Below are positions 16,501-27,201 of a DNA stretch of 64,000 nt, piece by piece. Every line of letters starts with the position of its first letter. Positions within the stretch are counted from its first letter, which is position 1. The stretch spans positions 13,392,001 through 13,456,000 of the forward strand of contig CP075494.1 in assembly GCA_021613535.1 (NCBI GenBank), in the 5' to 3' direction. The translations under genes and the position numbers were made by a program. Source of the stretch: Adineta vaga (Eukaryota > Rotifera). Under the pieces are notes generated by a model that was given only the letters and a program-made list of their open reading frames with translations, was not told where the DNA came from and ran no database searches.

Positions 16501-17373
16501 CAAGTGACTACAACTATTTTTTTTTCTTTTTCTTTTTTATTTTATTCCTGATATAATCACGAGATATAGCGTGCAAAATGAATAGTGATCAAGCGAATAG
16601 AAGAGGAAGACATAAACATATTGGCTTTATGTCGTCAAGACGACGATGAGCATTATGAATGAAGAAATTCACCTATTGAAAATCAATTATATCATCGAGT
16701 TATTTCCGAGTAATAGCAAAAAAACATATCAGCTAGAGATGAACGATGAGGATAGGCTTTCTCCTATTACAAATCTTCTAATTTACTGTTTTCTCTCTCT
16801 CTCTCTCTCTCGATGTAAATATTCATTTAATTAGTAGATGGAATCGATTTTTTCCTCTGGAGTATTACAAGTATCATCGAATATCTAATTTAATAGAAAC
16901 TAATTTCTCAAATATTTAGAAATATGTTTTCAAACGAACGAAGAATTTATAAGTGGTATTTCACATGATATTCTCTCTATCTTTATTTTCTTTCTTCAAT
17001 AACGTTATTCGTTAGGGTAGAATGATTCTATTTCTCACCCCTACATATCAACGTGTACAGGTGATTGTCCTTCTTCTTATTCATGTCATTTTTCTGTTCG
17101 AAATAGATATGAAAAATAAACGCGCATAGATGAAAAATAGTCGTTTACACAAACATGTGCGTTCTTCTTCATTACATTTTCACTAGTTAATACCATCATC
17201 TGCTTAAAAGGTAGACACGCACAAGATCTTCCGGTGTGTCATTTAGTTTTTTTTCATCTCACCCTCGATCAATTTAATGATTTTATGTTTATTTTCTGAG
17301 AAGAAATCCATTTTCATTTTCTTAAATACCAAAGAGCGACAAGAAATAGTTAACTAGCAAAGTATGATCGGAA

Positions 17374-17396
17374 ATATATATATATATATATATATA
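17374..17396. repeat. (AT)n microsatellite
   Basis: An uninterrupted AT alternation of about 23 bp, roughly 285 bp upstream of the Slp start codon. Confidence 0.9.
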
Positions 17397-17679
17397 GAGT
17401 AATTTAGAAAAAAATCCTCAAAAGAACATTTTTTTTTCAAACGAACCGAAACGAGAGTAAAGAATAAGGAAAAGACGAGACTAACGCTCCGATGAGTTTC
17501 ATTGCATTTGAAGAAAGAAAAAGAACAAACACAAAAAATATTTTTCTTTCCACGTCTTTCCTTGGAAAACGTTACAGCTTAAAGAATCGTATTTATCTTT
17601 TATTGATTCCACCGTCATTAGAAGAAAACGATTCGTTCAATTTCTTTTCATCTTCTTTTTTTGTTTTTCTAGATTTAAA

Positions 17680-20600
17680 ATGACGCGAAATAATCGTGCT
17701 AAATTCAAAGATGCTTCATCACCAACATCACCATCAATGAAAGATGATTTTAGTGATTTACCTGATCTATCAACTTTTCGAGATGAAGAAAAACAACATA
17801 TACTCGATGTTTTAGAACGTGATGAACATCTTCGCAGTAGACATTTATCACGTTTTACGTATGTTTAGAAAATCATTCAATACATAGATATGACAAATCT
17901 ATATGATTTTCTTTTTAATAGAAATCTTCGAAAAGAAGTAACAGATCTTGAACAGCTATCACAACAAGTATCTGCATCGATGTGTGCTCGATGTAAAACA
18001 CCATTTGGATATATATTTAATACTGGTGATGCTTGTCCAAAATGTAGTGCAAAAGTTTGTAAACAATGCCGACTGTTGTATAATGCTAATGACAACGGAT
18101 GGTTATGTCAATTATGTTGTAAACAAATGTAAGTATTTTAAAAGACGATATAAATGTTATACACTGATTGATTTTAGGCAATTAATGAGTTATTCCGGTG
18201 AATGGTTATATACAATGAATAATAAATTCAAGAAAACTTCAGATGATAATAAAGCTGAATCTAATCTGTATGCTGCATCTGCACCAAGTATGATTTCCAA
18301 GATATCTTCATTTGTTCTTCTCACATTTGTTAGTTATAGATTCAATTATTGAATCAAGTTCTGATTCAGAACCCGAAATTATTAGTACAACAGTGAATCC
18401 AATGAATCGATTTCAACAACAAATAGTACCTAGCAAAATATCGAAACAGAAAGCGAATAATGCCAATAGTAAAACTAACAAAATGATAGTTCAAAGTGAA
18501 ATTGACGAACAAAAATTGAAATTTATTCGAGATCATATAAAACGACGTCCTGTCGATGCGTCATTTACGCAACCATTACCAAGACGAACTCTTCAACTTC
18601 CGTCAACTTCAAATACGGTTTTTAGTTCATCAGAAGATGTCAATCCCGTTTCGAATCAAGTTCAAAAACCGAAAAAACAGGATCTATTATCACCGAAAAA
18701 GATTGACGTAGTAGTAGTAAAACCGCAATCACATGAAAATCTGAAAGTTGAAACGAAAGACGATGAAATCGATCGTAAATCAATAGCATCATCCGAATGG
18801 ATAGATCCTTCGAAGAAATCGAAAAGACACAGATTAAAGTTACGACCATCTCGTCAACAATCTACTAGTAAGTTTAAAGATTTTAATTGACGTTTATCCT
18901 TCGAACGAGGATTTTAGTTGAGAAAGTATTTGACTGAGAAACTAAGGTACACTTTCAATATCAAAATAAAACCAACGTATTAAATTTGTAATATTTAAAT
19001 TTTCTAGCATGAATAATATATAAATACTAACTTTGATAGCTGAATGTAGGATTAAAGATTAATAGAATTCATTATTCATGATTTTGAATGTTTGATCTTG
19101 ATTTTATTATGAGAAATATGTATCAAATGAAAATATCGTTATGTTCTATACAATTTACTGTACTTTATTCTAGATGATTCTAAACTTAGTTTAGAATCGA
19201 TTTCAACTGAAAAACCGTCACATAAACATCTTAGTGCATCAATGCAAAATTTGCGTGATACAGTACATCGTATTACACCTTCGCAATTATTATCATCACG
19301 TACTTCTTTAGCTACGAAAAATCAACGTTTATCTGTCGCTTCCAATGCTCCATCGGTTAATGATAATGATGCCACAGCTGCAAAAATGCCTGCTATAGAA
19401 AACAGATTAGGTACGTATCCGACGTGGTCTAGTGGTTAGGATTTCTGCCTTTCACGCAGGAGGCCCGGGTTCGATTCCCGGCGTCGGAATCATTCTTTTT
19501 TCTGCTGTATAACGTTTTCTTTTTCTTCTTTGCGTACTTTTTTTTTCTACATACGTATATTTTCGATCCGCTTATTGGTGTTTTCTAAAGAATGTTTTTT
19601 ACGGTCGAAAGCCGCGCATAAGATTGAATGCGCGTGAGATTAAACACGCGCTAGTTGAATGCTTATACGCTTGAACGATTCTCATCCTGATACAACTATT
19701 ACATTGATCTGAATAACTGATTCATTACGTATACAATACTTTCTTTATATTTTTTTATCGTTTCTTCTCTTTCATTGGTTTTTCTTTTGCACTGGAAATC
19801 AATCAATCATAACCGATCAATATTGTGTGGTTTCATAATTTGTTTATATTACTTGCACAGTTATTATTTGTGTGTCTCTGTGGTTGTAAAGACAGAAAAG
19901 AAAACAAATCGTATTTATATCAATAATGGCTTATTATCAACAAAAATACGTAAGATATGAAATGATAATGATCGTTTTTTTTCCCTTCAACTGAGTCAAT
20001 ATCATATGGTGCAGTTTTAACTTAGTAGCGTTTCTAATTAGTGTTTTATTCCACTCTGAGAGAAGAAAAAGAACCGTTTTCATCTATGAAATCATATAAA
20101 GTAGACAGAAAAAGAAGAGTATATATATTTACTCGTACATTATAAACACTTGTACTACACTTTATGACACATCAGTCATGCTCGAATAAACATCGTTAAC
20201 TTGACGCCAATTTTCTGAGCATTGTAAATAGACATAATTATCGAAGAGGAGAAAAAGAAGAGAAAAAAAACCGTCAAACGAACGACAGACAAGTTAAATC
20301 AAATGATTCTCTCATGTCTTCTGATATGAAAAGATTTTTATTCAACAATGTCAAGCAATAATTTCAAATTTTTATAGTATCATGACGGACCTTTATCAGT
20401 ATGAACAACAAACAAAACAACAATCACAAACAAATCTTCCTGCACATACATCGATTTTAACAAATACGAATATGCCGAGTTTTTATCCTGCAACAAGACA
20501 TCGTTCATTTATTAGTAAACACTTGACGGATCATGACGATGATGATGATCCAGATTCTATTTATAAAGAAGCATTTATTGTACAAATATTTCAACATTGG

Positions 20601-23600
20601 AAACTTAAAACCCTGGAACATCAACAAGCGCTACATAACCCTGAAAATATCACAACATCTAATGATTTTTTACAACCACCGCCTATTAACACATCTGTAC
20701 CTGTAGAACTATCAACTAACGAAATTACTCCTATTGAAATATCATCAAGTGACAATAAAGATGAAGTACCGAACGTTAATGAATCTCTTAAACCAAACGG
20801 ACCGACAATGCAAAAACGAGCAATACCATTAGTAACTACGCAAACACGAAGACATACTGCTTTTAAAAAAAGTTTTTCAACACCTGCTGATTCTTCAAAT
20901 CCTAATTTGTTAACACCTCATGCTAAAACAAAATCTGGACCTACTGTAACCATAACTACAGCAAAAAAACCGACGAAACCAGCACCTATTTTTATTGCAC
21001 CAAAAAAATCTCAGCCACCATCACAACCACGTTCATACGCTTGGCTTTCTACTGAAGAATCTTTACAGGCTAAACGTAAAGGTACTGTGGAGAAACCCAA
21101 TTTACTCAGTGTTGATCTTAATTCTATTCCTATTTCTCCTGCGTGGGCTCCCGCACCACCAACAACACCAACACGTTTCTTTTCTCAATCACCTGGGACG
21201 TCATTTGATGATGATGAAACATCCGGTGATGAAAATAATCATGAAAGTTTATTAATTCGAAATAAAAGACTTTTTAAAAAACCAACACAAACGAAAGAAA
21301 AACATCCTCTATCTATACCTTCCAATCTAATCATTCCAACCGCGATTTGCGTCACCGATCCGCATGGACACTCACGTGTATTTGATTTTTCAAGTGATTG
21401 GATGGATGAATTTGCTAATAGTAAACGTATTGTAGAAAATGATTTTCTTGCATCAACTTCATACAATTCGAATAATATCGATGAAAATTCATTACCATGT
21501 CCAATCTTGCCCATGACATCATCATCATCATCATCCTCACCATCACCGAATAGTCTAGATAAATATCCATTACATAGTATTGGCGAAGAAGAAGAAGAAG
21601 ATCAATATGAACAGCGCAATTCGTTGGAAAAAGAAAATCAAGATAGTATCATTCTATCCAAAGAACTTGATCGTATTGAAGCTTATTCTCGATCACGACA
21701 GACAAATGTCAATGTAGAGAAAAAAGATTTTGATCAAAATTCAACAAAAAATCGAAAAGTACAATTAGAAAGACGATGGAGTGATAGTTTTGTTAGTGAT
21801 GATGAAGATCATCTACAATCACAACAATCTTCACTGATTAAAATGGCAAGCGCAACATCAATTATAAAACCTCCACCAGCTAAATTATCCAAAACAAAAT
21901 ATCTTCTTATGAAATTGCATCTAGCACCATCGCCGATAAAGGATGATGATTCAAATATATCAGCAACATCAAATTTAACGAATCCACCACCTCGAAAACG
22001 AACAGTACGTCGATCAACAGACAAAAAACGCTATCAAACACGCTAAGACGAAAAAGACAAACAAACATTTCTATCATTGTTTTTTTTCTCTCTTACTGTA
22101 ATTTCTTTCCGTTTTTGTTCTTCGAATATAACACTAGTTCTTTTTATTATTTAATCCTATAGTAACTCTGATATTTAGATGCTCCAATAAAACATGAACA
22201 ACCAGAGATATCCGTAGAACAAACGAAAAAGTCACCTGATATTAATCGACAGGAATCATCTCTTTCAGTTGTTTCAACAAAAAAAAGTGAATTACAACCA
22301 AAGCAAAATCTTTTAACAGCATCACATAGTATTGCAACAACTAACAATGCATACCACCGTGAAGGTCGCTTTAAAAATGTGGAAAATCATGAAGAATCTC
22401 GAACAAATCGAACGGCAAGCGTTGGAACGCGCGCATCCGGTGGTGACAGTGACGATGATATCGATCGTAATTTCCGTAAAGTAAAATTGGTAAGTTGTTA
22501 ACATTTTATAGAAAACTTCTGAATTAAAATCGAATATTGATAAATACATCATGAGAAATTCATATACTATAGGATAAAACTAAACGATCATCATCATTTT
22601 TAAGTCTACGTGTAAGATTCTACTAATGCTTGCTGAATTAATACGATTCTATTCTTTGATAATCATTTATTGTTTATCTAGGGATCACAATTAAGTCTCA
22701 ATAGTGGAATAAGTGAATCTAAAGCTAATTATGATCTTGATATAACTGGTACAATTGAAATAAGACTTTCTTTTAATTTGAAATCAACTTCATTGGAAAT
22801 ATTTATTAATAAATGTACGAATTTAGCTCGTGCAAAACGAAATCAAACATCTAATCCGTAAGTATCTTTCAACTAGAATATCATTTCATTTGCATCAATG
22901 TTTATAGTTACTGTAAATGTTATTTATTACCTGATCCATCGAAATCCAGTAAATCAAAAACATCTGTTAAAAAACATACAACTGATCCAGTCTTTGCTGA
23001 AACATTGCGAGTATAAAATTTCGATCTATATGACAATAAGAAAAAGCTTCTGTTTTTTTTTTAAATTTGTTTATTACTTATAGTATCATTTGAGTAGTGA
23101 AGATTTTAGTTCACGTATTATATGGATTTCGGTTTGGAATCAATCATCATTAGGACGCAATGATTTTCTTGGTGAAATACATATTCCATTAGCTCATTGT
23201 ACGTTAGATAAACTGGAAGAATATACTTTACAACGTCAAATGCCAAATGATGATGTAATTATTTTTTTCCAAAATTTGATTACGATATTTTATTTCTCTC
23301 TGACTAGCTTACATCAAATATGGAAACACAAGGAGATTCAAATACCTTACAATTTGAATTAACTTTTGTCGAAGATCGAAAGAATAAAGAAGTAGGAACT
23401 ATTCAAATTAGTGCAATTCAAGGTATCGGTATTTCTTATGGTAAACATCCTGTTGATGCAATTTGTAAAGGGTAAATATGACTAGATCGTTAATGTTTTA
23501 TTTGAATTTGAATCGATCTTATTTATGTAGGATATTAATGCCTGATAAATTGAAACGTAAATTACCAACAATACGAAAAGGACCATCACCAAAATGGGAT

Positions 23601-23867
23601 GTTCCATTACGATGGGAAAATATTCGTCGTAAAAATTTACCAAGTACATCTCTTGAAATTAGTATCTGGTCTCAAGAACGTTTTCGAAAGACAATGATTG
23701 GTTCTATTCAATTACATTCAACACCAGACCATACAGATAATAATAAATCAGCCAAGGGATCTAATGCATTAAAAGATGAAAAATCCATTTGGGAAGCATT
23801 TTTAAAAGATCCAACGAAAACACACAATTGTCGACTTCCATTACGATCAAATACTCAAGAAAAATAA
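17680..23867 (+). CDS. SYTL: Synaptotagmin-like protein / bitesize-type Rab effector (853 aa)
   Basis: Twelve exons: 17680-17858, 17922-18128, 18178-18287, 18340-18867, 19174-19410, 22179-22489, 22573-22611, 22682-22857, 22908-23010, 23084-23254, 23308-23471 and 23531-23867. They total 854 codons with the stop. The N-terminal Slp homology domain has an acidic helix (EEKQHILDVLERDEHLR), a zinc finger with paired CxxC motifs (CARC, CPKC, CKQC, CQLCC) and SGEWLY, equivalent to the SGEWFF Rab27-contacting motif. A disordered middle is followed by two C-terminal C2 domains (about residues 575-710 and 720-850). The Ca2+-binding aspartates of loops 1 and 3 are mostly replaced (SNPY, WNQSSLGRND), so membrane binding is probably Ca2+-independent. 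Slp proteins tether secretory vesicles, and Drosophila bitesize organises apical actin. Intron 5 (2,768 nt) is far longer than the others. Confidence 0.93.
19418..19489 (+). tRNA. tRNA-Glu (anticodon TTC) inside an Slp intron
   Basis: The 7-bp acceptor stem tccgacg/cgtcgga closes at 19418-19424 and 19482-19488, with discriminator A at 19489. The D-arm is GGTCTAGTGGTTAGGAT, the anticodon stem/loop is ctgcctTTCacgcag and the T-arm is cccgggTTCGATTcccgg, matching eukaryotic tRNA-Glu. There is no intron. It begins only 7 nt after the 5' splice site at 19411 of Slp intron 5, on the same strand as the host gene. A TTTT terminator-like run follows at about 19496. Confidence 0.95.
20382..22046 (+). 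CDS. Large open frame nested in Slp intron 5 (554 aa), function unknown
   Basis: An ATG-to-stop frame of 555 codons with ordinary local codon use lies wholly between Slp exons 5 and 6. Those exons join to each other in phase 1 and skip it; no acceptor/donor pair lets this frame splice into exon 6 without a stop. The protein is mostly disordered: Ser, Pro, Thr, Asp and Glu rich, with a serine run, an acidic run near residue 405, and a basic C-terminus (PPPRKRTVRRSTDKKR). A moderately ordered patch lies near residues 55-80 (IYKEAFIVQIFQHWKLKTLEHQ). A splice-acceptor-like AG sits 4 nt before the ATG. It could be a nested gene, or an alternative Slp transcript with its own first and last exon. 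Fly bitesize has comparable isoform complexity. I cannot decide which. Confidence 0.6.
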   Translation: MTDLYQYEQQTKQQSQTNLPAHTSILTNTNMPSFYPATRHRSFISKHLTDHDDDDDPDSIYKEAFIVQIFQHWKLKTLEHQQALHNPENITTSNDFLQPPPINTSVPVELSTNEITPIEISSSDNKDEVPNVNESLKPNGPTMQKRAIPLVTTQTRRHTAFKKSFSTPADSSNPNLLTPHAKTKSGPTVTITTAKKPTKPAPIFIAPKKSQPPSQPRSYAWLSTEESLQAKRKGTVEKPNLLSVDLNSIPISPAWAPAPPTTPTRFFSQSPGTSFDDDETSGDENNHESLLIRNKRLFKKPTQTKEKHPLSIPSNLIIPTAICVTDPHGHSRVFDFSSDWMDEFANSKRIVENDFLASTSYNSNNIDENSLPCPILPMTSSSSSSSPSPNSLDKYPLHSIGEEEEEDQYEQRNSLEKENQDSIILSKELDRIEAYSRSRQTNVNVEKKDFDQNSTKNRKVQLERRWSDSFVSDDEDHLQSQQSSLIKMASATSIIKPPPAKLSKTKYLLMKLHLAPSPIKDDDSNISATSNLTNPPPRKRTVRRSTDKKRYQTR

Positions 23868-24363
23868 AGAACTTGTGACTAATTTATTATGTCTTCTGAA
23901 TCACTGGTGCTCTCTTCTTATCTTTAAACTTCTTATATTTATGAACGTATCCAAAAAGATTCGACATTTTCTTATGTATTTTGTCATGTTAAAGGTGCTC
24001 TTATTTCATTAAAATAAATTTTGCAAATGATTAATTTCTTAGACTAACCATCAGCGCCATCTATCGTTCTTATCTAAACAACTTTTGATAAAACTTATTC
24101 GTACGCATTAATTTCTATAATTAGAATCTTAATTATATATATGAATTATTCAAATTTACACTTAAATAACTTGACATAAATATGAGTCATAATGAATGAA
24201 TAAGAAATCGTCCTGGCGTTTGCCCATTCTACTATATAATGTTTGTTCATTCACGTCATTTGCTTGTTGTCTAGTTTGACTCATTTACATATTCATATTC
24301 ATATGCTTTTCTCCTTTCTCTTAAATAGATTCTTGTTTTATAGCAATTATCATTATACAAATT
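23868..24363. other. Intergenic between Slp and CHMP2A
   Basis: An AT-rich spacer with an AATAAA-like signal near 24012 on the plus strand, probably the Slp 3' end. An AG acceptor-like motif at 24342-24343 lies 20 nt before the CHMP2A start. Confidence 0.5.
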
Positions 24364-25265
24364 ATGGATAAAATCAAAGAATTTTTTCATACAAAAACAC
24401 CCAAAGAAATCATGCAAGAAAATAAACGAGCAATTCGACAAGCAAGACGTGAACTTGAACGAGAAAAAAATCGTTTAAATAATGAAAAAACCCGTAATGA
24501 AAATGAAATTCGTAAATTAGCTGCTAAAGGTGAACAGGTTAGTTAAATTCTTGTTTTTCAAAATTCATTTTAATTCAATTCGATTCTTCATAGAAAGCCT
24601 TACGAACTTATGCAAAAAATATTGTTAATCAACGAAATCAAATCAATAAATTAGGTGCAATGGACGCAACATTATCTACATTAGAATCAGAAGCATCATC
24701 AATGAATGCTCAAATGACAATGGCCAGTGTTATGGTTAAAACAACGAAAACATTAGCTCGATTAAATCGAATGGTTCGTTTTTTTTCTTCATGAAAATTT
24801 TCTTTTTAGTTAAACAATTCTCTCGATTTTAGATGCCATTAGCTGATTTTCAAAAAACAATGCAAATGTTTGAACAAAATATGACAGCTAATAATATAAA
24901 ACAAGAAATGATGAATGATGCTATGGATGCTGCATTCGAAGGTGAGGAGGATGAAGAAGAAACGTAAGTGAAAAATCATTGATTTATAAAATCAAACTCA
25001 TAAAAATCGATTTTTAGTGAAGTACTTGTTGATCAAGTGCTTAACGAACTTAATATTACCATGGCAAATCAAATACCAAGTAAATATCTTATCTTACCTG
25101 ATAAAAATGATTCACTGTCATTTTGTTTTCTCTATTGTTCTTATCTTAGATGCACAAAGTAATACAATTGCTGCTCGTGTTGCTAATCCAGCACAAGGTC
25201 AACAAGCAATCTCGACAGCTGATGCTGATTTAGAAGCTCGTTTAGATGCATTACGTCGCAATTGA
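24364..25265 (+). CDS. CHMP2A: Charged multivesicular body protein 2a (ESCRT-III, Vps2)
   Basis: Five exons: 24364-24537, 24594-24773, 24833-24963, 25018-25079 and 25150-25265. They give about 220 residues, the family's usual length. The N-terminus has the Snf7-type basic helices (TPKEIMQENKRAIRQARREL). The middle has MKEEM-like IKQEMMNDAMDAAFE followed by an acidic linker. The C-terminus DADLEARLDALRRN is a MIM1 helix of the form that binds the Vps4 MIT domain. The order and the DADLEARL wording fit CHMP2A rather than CHMP2B. The protein polymerises in ESCRT-III with CHMP3/4 during endosome sorting, cytokinesis and membrane repair. The next gene starts 277 nt after its stop on the same strand. 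Confidence 0.95.
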
Positions 25266-25542
25266 ATGATTTTGACATGTACAAATTAAACAGACATGAT
25301 TAGAAATTCTACAAATCAATTTTACTTTCTTTTTTCTTTGCCTATACTCTAAAAGATTATTTTTTTTGTTATTATTATTGATCTCTGTACTTTTGCTATA
25401 TCAGAAGAAAAAGAAAACACATCATACTTTATTTTGTCATTCTGCCATGGTATTGCGCAAGACCGAGGTAATTTCGAAAAGGAAAGAAAAAATAAGTATA
25501 TAAAAATGAGTCAAAATGTAGTGGTAAACAAAAAAAGTCAAA

Positions 25543-27129
25543 ATGACGCAGAACAAGCAACAACAACAAGAAGAATTGCTTATCTTGAAGTCGATTTTAG
25601 GTGATACGATTACTGATCTAGGTGATGACAATGATCAATTTGAAATCGATATTGAATTTCAATTACCTTCACCATTCTATTTACGTCTTGTGGATACTTC
25701 AAATCAATTATCAACACAAATTCAACATCTTCCACCATTGATTTTAACAGTACATTTTCATGAACAATATCCATCATCCATCGATTCGCCAACATTTGTT
25801 CTTTCTTCATGTTATTTATCTCGACAATATCTTGAAAACATGTGCGAAAAATTAGATCAAATTTGGGAACAAAATATTAGTGAACCAATTGTTTATCAAT
25901 GGATTGAATGTCTGAAAGAATCATTTTTATCTGTTAATGAACTCTGTTTAACTAATACAGACATAGACAATGAGCACGATGAACCACGAGCAATGTCTAG
26001 TTATGAACCTGATCAAGCAACATCGATCTACGAACATTTAATTGAATATAATCGAACGAAGGAGAATGAAAGATTTCTTCAGGAATATCACGAATGTCCA
26101 ATTTGTATATCAAGTGATATTCCTGGACGTGATATGATACGTTTATTTAAATGTAATCATGCATTTTGTCGACAATGTCTTCGTGAATATGGTCAATTAC
26201 AGATTAATACAGGTTCAGTTGAATGGTTACTTTGTCCTCATTCCGAATGTCAATTAGCAATGTTGCCATCGGAAATCAAACTTATAGTTAATGATAATCA
26301 ATTATATGAGAAATATGAACGATTATTATTACAGAAAACTCTGGAACAAATGTTAGATGTCGTTTGGTGTCCAAGGTAAATTAAAATGTATATCTATGAA
26401 AAAAATATCTTTGTTAGTTTATTGTTCAGATGTCAACAGCCAGTTTTAACTGGAAATGAAAATGATAATCTTGCTTTATGTGATCAATGTCGTTTTCCAT
26501 TTTGTAAAAAATGTAAAAAAACATACCATTCAGAAACTTTATGTGGTAAAGATTTGGAATTGGCAGAATTAAAAGCAAATTATCGTAAATTACGACAAGC
26601 TTTCCATAAACATAAATTATCATCAACAGAAACAGATAATCTTCTACGTGAATTTCTTGCCGTTGCTAAAATGGAAAATACGACACGTCTCTGTCCTAAT
26701 CCACTTTGTCGAACGCCAATCGAGAAAAATGAAGGATGTGATCATATGTATTGTATTCGTTGTCGTCGTCCTTTTAATTGGAGTGATGCAAAAGATGAAA
26801 CAGCTGAAACGAAGATCTTATTTGAAGTTTTTCAAAATGATATGAGTCAAGTACATGATTTATTATCAAATGGACCAAATACTGATGTTGATAGTGCTAG
26901 TTTGAATACTTTACAATCTAAATCGTTACCATTAGTAGTTAAACTGTTTAATTCTCGTACAATAAAATGTCCATATGTCAAATGTGAAAAAATACAAGTC
27001 AAGTTTGGCACAAGTAATTATATTATTTGTCAATATTGTAAACGAGGTTTTTGTTCCTCATGTGGTCGTTCTGTAATCAGCGAGAAAACTCATTTTAAAC
27101 GTTCCTGTAAAAGATATTCAAACGAGTAG
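25543..27129 (+). CDS. RNF14: RNF14-like RBR E3 ubiquitin ligase (510 aa)
   Basis: Two exons, 25543-26375 and 26430-27129, flank a 54-nt intron. Residues about 8-130 form an RWD domain (EELLILKSILGD, ILTVHFHEQYP). RING1 starts at Cys 185 (CPICISSDI, CNHAFCRQCL). An IBR follows (CQQPVL, CDQCRFPFCKKCKKTYH), then a RING2-type segment at about residue 366 (CPNPLCRTPIEKNEGCDHMYC). Its GCDHM cysteine corresponds to the thioester-forming residue of RBR ligases. The usual terminal CxxC of RING2 is missing there (FNWSDA). Instead, about 50 residues later, another Cys cluster appears (CPYVKCEKIQ, CQYCKRGFCSSCG). The RWD-RBR architecture points to RNF14 (ARA54). The stop codon faces that of the NHL gene only 72 nt away. 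Confidence 0.88.
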
Positions 27130-27201
27130 TGAATCGAAAGAAAAGTAAACATTAAAAAACAAAACAAATGCATGTTTTTATATTGTCAACAATCTCAAGT
27201 T

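Larger units (their letters stand above)
10399..17679. other. Large gene-free tract upstream of the T-box and Slp genes
   Basis: About 7.3 kb between two divergent genes, far longer than other gaps in the window. It contains CT-rich tracts (about 10505-10617 and 10720-10775, 11960-11995), an AAG repeat (13568-13590), an AT run (17374-17396) and a hairpin (10835-10863). Short frames such as 16039-16371 have no recognisable protein. The size and position fit cis-regulatory DNA of a developmental transcription factor, but no enhancer can be read directly. Confidence 0.55.

Noticed and set aside
20343-20381. Nested 554-codon frame as an ordinary internal Slp exon using the AG near 20354
   Set aside because: That acceptor lacks a pyrimidine tract, and the frame then ends at a stop with no donor in the phase needed for exon 6; exons 5 and 6 join perfectly without it.
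25266-25542. CHMP2A and RNF14-like as a functional pair sharing a pathway
   Set aside because: Proximity alone is weak evidence; the two families have no established joint role.
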